Shown piece by piece: positions 49,901-58,900 of a DNA stretch of 64,000 bases; position 1 is the stretch's first letter; each line of letters starts with the position of its first letter. The position numbers were made by a program, and so were the translations under genes. Source of the stretch: Semisulcospira habei. Its lineage: Eukaryota > Mollusca > Gastropoda > Semisulcospiridae. Where the stretch lies: positions 161,036,452-161,100,451 of the forward strand of contig BTPG01000007.1 in NCBI GenBank assembly GCA_036245525.1, in the 5' to 3' direction. Under the pieces are notes generated by a model that saw only the letters and a program-made list of their open reading frames with translations, was not told where the DNA came from and did not search any database.

Positions 49901-52900
49901 TTTGCGGAAAGAACAAAAACTAAATGGGTCCAGAAATAGGCATAAAGAACACAGGACCAACAAGAGACATAAATCTTTAAGAGCCCCCGCAGTCGTATCT
50001 GGTTCATGTTCAGTTTGCTCCCGCAGTTAAGGTGTTAAAACTACCGTCTCCTGCCCACCCAGCCCCTCTCATCCCCCACCCAGATAAAAAAAAGATAGTT
50101 ATCATCTGACTATCTGTAGGCAGTGATGCGAGTCCGGTTCACGGCAGTCTCCCTTGCAGCAGAGTATCACTGCCTACATTGCATCAAACCGATACACATG
50201 GGCGACATGACTGAAAATGTCTATGGACTAATTATGTCCCATAATATACTACCAGCAAGACATGAATTTTTATTAGCCCCTGCGGACGCAGTCAATAATC
50301 AGAATTTATGCCTCTTGCAGATGGAACAGGCTGGCTGAAGGTCTGCACTGAACAAAACGCTACACTTCAGCTTTCTGGGATTCTGAACGAGCTGAATCTG
50401 CCTCTATGACTGAAGACTGTCACCCATGCGATACATTTATTCCAGGGCATATCAAACATTCACCCACTTGTTCAAGTTGATGTTTGGCATGATCTTCTTC
50501 TCTTCCACAGCTTTTTTCTTTCTCTCTCGCCTGGACTCCACTTTGTCCTGTTTTGCCACCGCTGTCATAAACAACACAATTCTACACTGCAATGACTTTT
50601 CCAATTTTTGGGGGGATGAGGATGAAGACAGTTTCCACAGTTGAACTTTCATTTTCAATAAATGCATTATCCCATTTAACCCCAAGGACACACTGCCCAA
50701 ATTTTAGAGGTGTCACCTAACAGCTATGTACTAAATCCAGGAGAAAGATCGACCATGATAATTCAAGGGTAGTGCCAGATTAGCTTGGCGCATGACGGCA
50801 CCAAGCTTATCAGGCACTACCCTTGAATTGTCATTGTCGATCCATCCCCTGCTGTACTGCATCGGGGCAAAATAAGTTAATGATGCCATTCAAATGTACA
50901 CAGCCTCTATGACTTGCTTGCCTTATCTCCAGAAGAAAAATACAACTATGATTTGTTAAACCACTTCTCAGACGCTGGTTGCAGATTGCGTTTCTAAAAA
51001 TCTTCGCTCATTCAACACCAAAGGCCGCACCTGCCCAAGGACCATGGATACAAAGCGGGACCAGCGAGAGGCATATCTCCACACGAGCCCCCACAACTGC
51101 TGGGTTTGATTGATTGATTGTACATTGCTTAACGTCCCGACAGCAACAAGGCTTTCTCAGGACGTGCCTGCACTGCTTGTGAAAAAAAAAAACCCAGAAC
51201 ATTGAATGTATGTCGCCAGCCGGTCCAACACATTAAATAAACCTACGCCATGGGGCCTAAATAAAGGTAAGACCATTTAACAACACACATGCCCCAGAAT
51301 AGAGGGAAAAACCCACCCTGTGGGGCTGACCAGGGTGACCCTGGGAACTAAAAAGTAGTTAACCCCACCCAAGTCCCCCAGGGCAGACCCGAGTGGGGTT
51401 CACAACTGCTGGGGCTCGTGAGGATCGTGCCTCTTGCCTTTGGGTGTTGCTTGCCGTGTTCCAGCAGCAAAAGGGTTAACGATGCTGCTGACAAATAATG
51501 TGGACCGAGAAACCACTCACTCTGGCCCTTGTGATGTGGAAATGCCTGCTTCAGTTTTCGACACAGCGTCTCCACTTCCTGTTGGCCGGTCACAAACACT
51601 AGTATCCCACCCTCCGACAAATGTTGGTGGATCTTGCACGTCTGCGACAATGAAAAGCGCAATGTGATCGCTTGTTATTTCTTTATAATAACATGGGTTG
51701 ACCATGACAGCTCAATATAAGTGACTGTTTAACTATAACCAGGAACTACCCTTAACCCATTTAGCCCCAACACACTACAGCAGGAGATGGATCGACTATG
51801 GTAATTCAAGGGTAGTGCCAGATTAGCTTGGCACTATGTGCCAAGCTAATCTGGCACTACCCTTGAATTATGGTTGATCCATTTCTTGCAACTGGTACTA
51901 GTTGTTAGGCCACATCTCTCAAATTTGGGAAATGCAGCCTTAGCCCCAAGGTCCCATTTCTCAAATTTTGAAGGTGTTGCCTAATAACTATGTACCAGTT
52001 GCACTACCCTTGAATTATCATGGTCAATCCATCTCCCGCTGTAGAGACTCGGGGCTAAATGGGTTAAGCTTGGAAATCTGGCAAATGGCATATTTAACAT
52101 TGAAATGAAAACTAACCGCTGTAGTTGAAGGGTGGTGCCAGAAAAGCATGGCGCTGACAAGTTATTCTGGCACCAGCCTTAAACTATCACAGTCAATCCA
52201 TGCCGTACCTTTCGATACGCTTCAGTGAGATAGTTATCAGGTGTTCGCCTGTTAAAGTGAACCGTGACGGGGTACTGCCGGCTGTCCACCTTGATGACTG
52301 GTGGCTTGACTCGAAAGAGGTGACTGTTCTCCGTGAAATCTTCCACGCGCAGAGTGGCGGACATGATGATCAACTTCAGTGGCTTCCCTTTCTACAGGAT
52401 TGAAACAGACATGGTCAGGTGGACAGCATTCTGCATAAAGAAAGTTGACCTTCAAATTACACTACTTAAATTTGTGTTAACCCTTTTAGCCCCACAGTCA
52501 CATTTCTCAAATTTTAGAGGTGTTGCATAACGACTATGTACCAGTTCTAGGAGATGGATTGATCATGATAATTCAAGGGTAGTGCCGGATGAGCTTGGCG
52601 CCTGAAGGTGCCAAGCTCATCTGGCACTACCCTTGAATCATGATCAATCCATCTCCTGCTGCAGGATCCTGGGGCTAAAAGGGTCAAGATTAAATGCTCA
52701 CATACTTGGCTAGGTGGATATCATCTCTTTCATCCCGATTTAAAATGAAACAAAACGTTTATATGATGTATAATTTATACATGGTAGTGTAAACTTCACT
52801 TTTAATGCTATCAGACACATATAATTACAACTTCTGAATAAAGCAAAATGTGTGTGAGGGCTCCACCACACTTTCTCTATGCGAATTATTCCAATTTTAT

Positions 52901-55900
52901 CAAACTTTGAGTATAAGAACAAACAGCTGCCATTTCTTGAATATCTGAAAATCACAGTAAAATATTAACCATCGCCTGTAGGAATTATCACAACAAAAAC
53001 CACTATCAATACAAAAAGGGTCAAGGTCTTATTTTCAACCGTTATCAGAAAAACGTATTTTTCTTTAAAATAAGTTTTTTTGAAAAATACTTACCGATGG
53101 TATTACCACTAGGAAATGTTTCTTAGCTAGTCTAATTTTAGCCCAAAAATTGTTGTGTACGATAATGGCCATGATGGCAGGAGAGGGGCGCCATAGGTTA
53201 GGCGGAAACCCGGTAGCCTCCCTTCCGGTTCAACCACGCATGTGCTCAGTGCTCAAACCACCAGTCAGTTTCTTAGCGGAGCAGCGGCGAGCGGGGCAGG
53301 TGGGAGGGACCTTCGAGTAATACCATCGGTAAGTATTTTTCAAAAAAACTTATTTTAAAGAAAAATACGTTTGTTTTCTCAAAACACATTACCGATGGTA
53401 TTACCACTAGGAAGAATCCCGAAAAGGAGGTGGGTGCCGCTAACCGCCCCTACCCCTGCCATCGAAGCTACTAGAAGAGTCCACCCCAAGCAACCTCCCT
53501 CTAATTTTAGTGAAGATACTTAGGGCGCCGGGAGGGAGTGTTGCGCCGCCACAATGTCTCCCACCAGCGCTAGGTTCTGCCGCTGGCCGGAGAGGTCCCT
53601 CAGGTAGAAGCGAGCGAAGGTGTTCTCTGTTCGCCAGCCCACAGCCGCCACGATGTCCTTGACCGCACAGTTGCGTTCGAATGCGAGGCTCGTGGCCATG
53701 GCTCTGATCTCGTGCGCCCTGATCCTCATGCGTTTTGCTGCATCAGGGGCGAGTTCCTGGTAGGCGGATCGTATCACCCACCGAAGCCAGGAGGATATAG
53801 TCTGGGCTGAGATGTCCTTTCTACCTGGGGACAGAGGAAGAAAAAGGCGGGTGCGTCCCCTGCGGAGGGGCTTGGTCCGGCGCAGGTACACACGTAATGC
53901 TCGAACTGGGTCCTGCTGCCGGGACTCTCGATCGGAGCGTGGTTCTCTGAGTGGTAGTATGGTGACCAATTGTGGTGCCAAGAGTGGAGATCTGGTCTTG
54001 GCTAGGAAGGTCGGGTCGGGAAGCAGCTGCACCGAACCATCCGTCCGGAACTGTAAACAGGTGGGGCGAGTAGAGAGGGCGTGCAGCTCACTGACTCTGG
54101 AGGCTGAGGCGAGGGCTAGCAAGAAGCAGGTCTTCCTCGTCACGTCCGGTAGCCTCGCCAGCTGTATTGGCTCAAAGCGGGCCGAGTTGAGCCAAGTAAG
54201 GACCCAAGGTAGGTCCCAACGTGGCAGCAGCGTACGTAGAGCGGGACGATGCAGACCGAAATGGCCCATCAGATCGGCGAGGTCCTTGCAGGCGCCCGGG
54301 TCGGGACATCCCAGATGCCTGTAAGTACCAGCGATCATGGCCAGGTAACCTCGAATGGTGATGGGAGCTAAACGCTGGTCGTGAAAAAGCCAGACAGCTG
54401 AGGGACTGTCAACTCGGTGGGGGAGAGGCGTCTGTCGTCACACCAGGTGCTGAGAACTCTCCACTTGCCCTCGTAAACTCGTCTAGTCGAGGCTCTGCGG
54501 GCTGTAGCGATCGCGTCCACTGCCGCACCTGAGAAGCCTCTAGCGGAGAGGGCTTGCCGGACAACCTCCAGGCGTGGAGGAGGAGACGTTCTGGACAAGG
54601 ATGGTACAGAGTCTGCCGAGGTTGCTTGAGCATCGTTCGTGGAGTGGGTAGCTGTAGTGGGGGGGCCGTTGCCAGATTCAGGAGGTCGGTCGTCCATGAC
54701 CTGGTCCAACAAAACGGGGCCACCAGAAACAGGATAGTGTTGCTGCCTCTCAGCTTGAGAAGAACCTTGGGGATGAGGACCGTGGGTGGGTAGGCGTAGG
54801 CGACCAGTCCATCCCAGGAGATGGAGAGGGCGTCCACTGCCCAGGCCAAGGGGTCTGGAATCGGCGAGACGAACAGAGGGAGTTGGCGATTCCATCTCGT
54901 GGCAAAAAGGTCGATCATGGGTGACTCCCAGGTAGCGCCGATCATCCGAAAGATGTCTGGACGCAGTGACCACTCGGTGTGCAGTAGTTGACCGCGACGG
55001 GAGAGGGAGTCGGCCAGCACATTCAAGTGGCCCGGGATATGACGAGCACGGAGAGAAATGTCCCGATCCTCGCACCACCGGAGCACTTGGTAAAGGAGGA
55101 TGCAGAGAGATGGGGAGCGGGTTCCGCCCTGCTTCTGGATGTAGGCGACGACCGTAGAGTTGTCCGACAACACCAGTAGCTCCCGGTGAAGCAGGCGAGA
55201 TTCCCACACACGAAGGGCTTGCCAGACGGCTTCCAATTCCAACCAGTTGATGTGTCGGTCCCGGAGATCCAGGTCCCACCGGCTGGAGGCCGTCTCGAAG
55301 GAGGGTAGAAGGTGTGCTCCCCAACCGGAGAGGCTCGCGTCTACGCAGATGGAGAGGGAGGGCGGTGGCGAGAACAGCGGCACTCCTGTCGCGAGCCAGA
55401 GGGGGTCCGCCCAGCGTAGAAGGTGAGGACGGAGCAACGAAGGAATCGGAACCGGAGACTCTAGGTCGGAGGTCGACGGACGCCAGTGTAGCAGAAGGTG
55501 CAACTGTAGTGGCCGGGAGTAGAGACGTCCTAATGGAATAAGTCTGCTGCAGCGCTCATCAGCCCCAGCAACTGAAGCCACTGCCTGGCGGGGATCGAAG
55601 ACTTCTGGGATACCTGCCGAGCTAGATCCGCCAGCTTCTGAATGCGGGGTTCGGGCAGCCGGACGATATTGCGGTCGGTGTAGAACTCCATGCCTAGGTG
55701 AACGAAATGGCGTGACGGAACGAGGTCGGACTTGCCGAAGTTGACTATGAAGCCCAGCGTCTTGAGGAGCTGAAGCAAGGCATCCCGGTCCACCTCCAAG
55801 GCGGCAGAGGTCTGATTCTTCAGGAGCAGGTCGTCCAGGTAGTTGGACGTGGGGCTCGTGGAAGTCCGACGGGCCTTGGCCACCACGGCGTCCATGATGC

Positions 55901-58900
55901 GTGTGAAGACCCATGGGCTGAGGTTGAGGCCAAAGGGAAGAGCGCGGAACTGGTATACCACACCCTCGAAGGCGAAGCGTAGATAACGTATGGACGCTGG
56001 GTGCATGGGCACGTGAAGGTAAGCATCCGCGAGGTCCAGGCTGATTGCAAAGTCGAAGGGTTGCACCGAGGCACGCAGGGCCCGAGCTGTCTCCATGCGA
56101 AAGCGTGGAGCTATTATAAACTTGTTGAGCGCCGACAGGTCGATCACAGGACGCCACTTGCCGCCCGGCTTGGGAACTACAAACAGTCGGCTGTAGAAAG
56201 CTGGGGAGTCGAGTCGCGTCACCACCTCTGTCGCTGCTTTCCGAAGTAAGGCGGCCACCTCGTTGCGCAGAGCGTCTGCCTTGAGCTGGTCTGTCGGAAC
56301 CAAGGTCCACGCCGGAGTACGTCGCAGTGGGGGCGGGGACCGAAAAGAGATCCGCAGACCGAGGGAGATGGTTGAAAGAATCCAGGGGTTGTCCGGGAAC
56401 AGCGCCCGCCAGGCGGCGCTGTGCCGTGCGAGCCTCCTGCCGACCGGAGGTCCCAGCGCGGTCGACGGAGCCCGAAGGTGGAGAACGTCAGAAAGCCCTG
56501 CCCCACCCGGGGCGTCGGGCAGGCTTGGGCCAGGTCCTAGAAGCGGGGACCGAAGAGGATCCTGCAGTAGGACGGGTACGGGGGAAGGCAGGGGGCCTGG
56601 GGGGAAGACGTCCACCTCTGGTGTAAGGCCGGGAAACGGGTCTAGTCGCCCGCAGGGGGCGACCCTGGGTCCTGCGGGTATGCTGAAAGGGAGTAGGGAC
56701 TGTACGACTTGGCCAGGTGTCCTTATTTGCCTCCTTAACCGCCAACCAGGTGGGGCCGAAGAGAAGTTCTCCGCCAAGGGGCGCCTGACGAAGTTGGAGC
56801 TTTAGGTCATTGGGGAGAGGGCAGGAGCGGAGGAGGAAATCCCGACGCAAAAGGTCACAGTTGGCCGCCGCAGCCATAGCGTTGACACAGGTGTGGTAGG
56901 AGGCACGGTTACCAGAGACGGCTAGAGCGAGCAGATCTCCCAGCAGCGGCATAAGGGACGGATGCCAAGCCTCCTCAACGCGACGAACCATGGCTTGAGT
57001 CAGAAGGTCAAGAAATCCCGCGGAGGCTAAGGCGTTGCGTATGAGATTACCTGTCTGATCGATTCCTGGAAGCAGAGGGGTCCGTGCCGGAATGGCCGCC
57101 AGGGCCCAAGCAGCTGGGTCCGGTTTGGGTAGTGCGCAGGTAAAGCTCTGAGTATGTCCCGCGTACCAAGATTGCCGAAAAAACATGTGTAGGTCCGCCG
57201 GCCACTTAGAGTCATTGAAGAATCCAGCGGCGCCCAAGTGCCCCTGAGCGAGTCGAGCCGAGAACGCGTCCCGTAGGCTGCTGAAACCCGGAGGTTGAGG
57301 AAGAGTCTTAAAGGTCTTGGTATGGAGTTCCGCATCTACATAGGCCGCGGCCTTCTTCTTCGCAGGCGGAGAAGGAGGACAGTCTTCCGGCGGCAGGCAC
57401 GCCGAGATGATGCGAGCTGCCTCGTCCAGGGCACGCAGAGTCTCCAACCTGTGTCCCACTGCTGACGGATGTTGTTCCTGCTCATCTTGATCCACGTCAG
57501 GGTGCGCCGGGATAGAGTGCGCGGGGCTGTCGTCTCGAAGTAAAACCGAAACTGAGTCCTCAGGAGCAAGGCTGAGCGCGTCATCCTCTAAATGCAGCGA
57601 GAGGTGGGTGGGGCCGGTTCGTGCTAAGAGTGTGGGCCCAGCTTCCGCGACGAGCTGGGATGTGACCGAGGCCTTGGCCGGAGAAAGTCTCACGGAGCGG
57701 TGACGCCACAAACGGACCGGGGAGGTTACTTGAGACCCAGACCGAGAACGATGAGCGTAGCGTCGAGGCGATCTCCTATCCCGCGGGGAGGGCTCACGGC
57801 GAGAGCGGGGACTCCTAGAACGGGATTGGCGGCGGCAACGTCGACTGACTCTGGACGACGACGGCCTAGAGGGTGGAGTAGAAGATTGGCGGGCTCTCCG
57901 AGTAGAATGTCTCACATCTGGGGAATGCGGTCTGGACCGACGAACCACTTGCGGAGATCCAACCCCGGACACCGTCCGCGATGGCCTACTGGTACGGGAA
58001 GATCTGGAGGCATGCCTATGCCGCGGTGACCTGTCCCTAGAATGTGAACGGTGGCGAGAAGAGCGGGAGACCGTCCGGTGCTTCTGCTCTCTGGAACGAG
58101 GTGAGTAACGGTCCGTACCTGAACGCCGAACTCTGTCGATGCGTGGAGGAGGAGTATCCTTCTGCTGGGAAGCGGGCATCTCCTGAGTCGAGACCGCTAC
58201 CGGAACTGAAGCCTGTAACTGTACTCTCTCTCGCGCCGAAAGGATCGGCGGAACCGGACAGCGTGCACTAGTCGGGTCTGTGCCTGCTGCCGGTGTAGTA
58301 GAACGAGCTAGCGACCGAAGTCGCGATGGAGAACGTTCTAACGTCTGATAAGCACCACTAGTCGGGTCTGTGGTGATTACCGGCGTGTCTTTATTGTTCC
58401 AGGAAGAGGGCCTGACTGAAACTTCAGTACTAGTTTCTGCTACCGGACAGCGCGCACTAGTCGGGTCTGTGTTCGCTGCCGGCCCAGGAGGACGGGCTCG
58501 CGGCGTAAGGCGCGGCGTAGACTGTCCTCTCACCAGGTAATACCCACTAGTCGGGTCTGTGGTTCTTACCGGTGTATGGCCCTGTATACGTGCTGGCGTC
58601 GGAAGTTCACGACGGTAGAAACCCCATAGCTGAGTCCATTGTTCTTCCCGCCAGGGGGCGCAGACCAGGCACGGTTGGGAAGAGGTACAGGTTGAACAGG
58701 GCAGGCACACCTCATGTCCATCACTCGGCCACTGGAATTGTCCACATCTGATACAGGTGCGGACTTGCCAACTGCAACACAAAGCAGAACAATCTATTTG
58801 AAGGTAATCGAACCTGCCGCAGCCGGCAGGCAACGAAACGCGCGAAACGAACGAAGGAGATACGGCGTATGCTGGCGTGCGGCGCTCAAACCCTCCCTGA

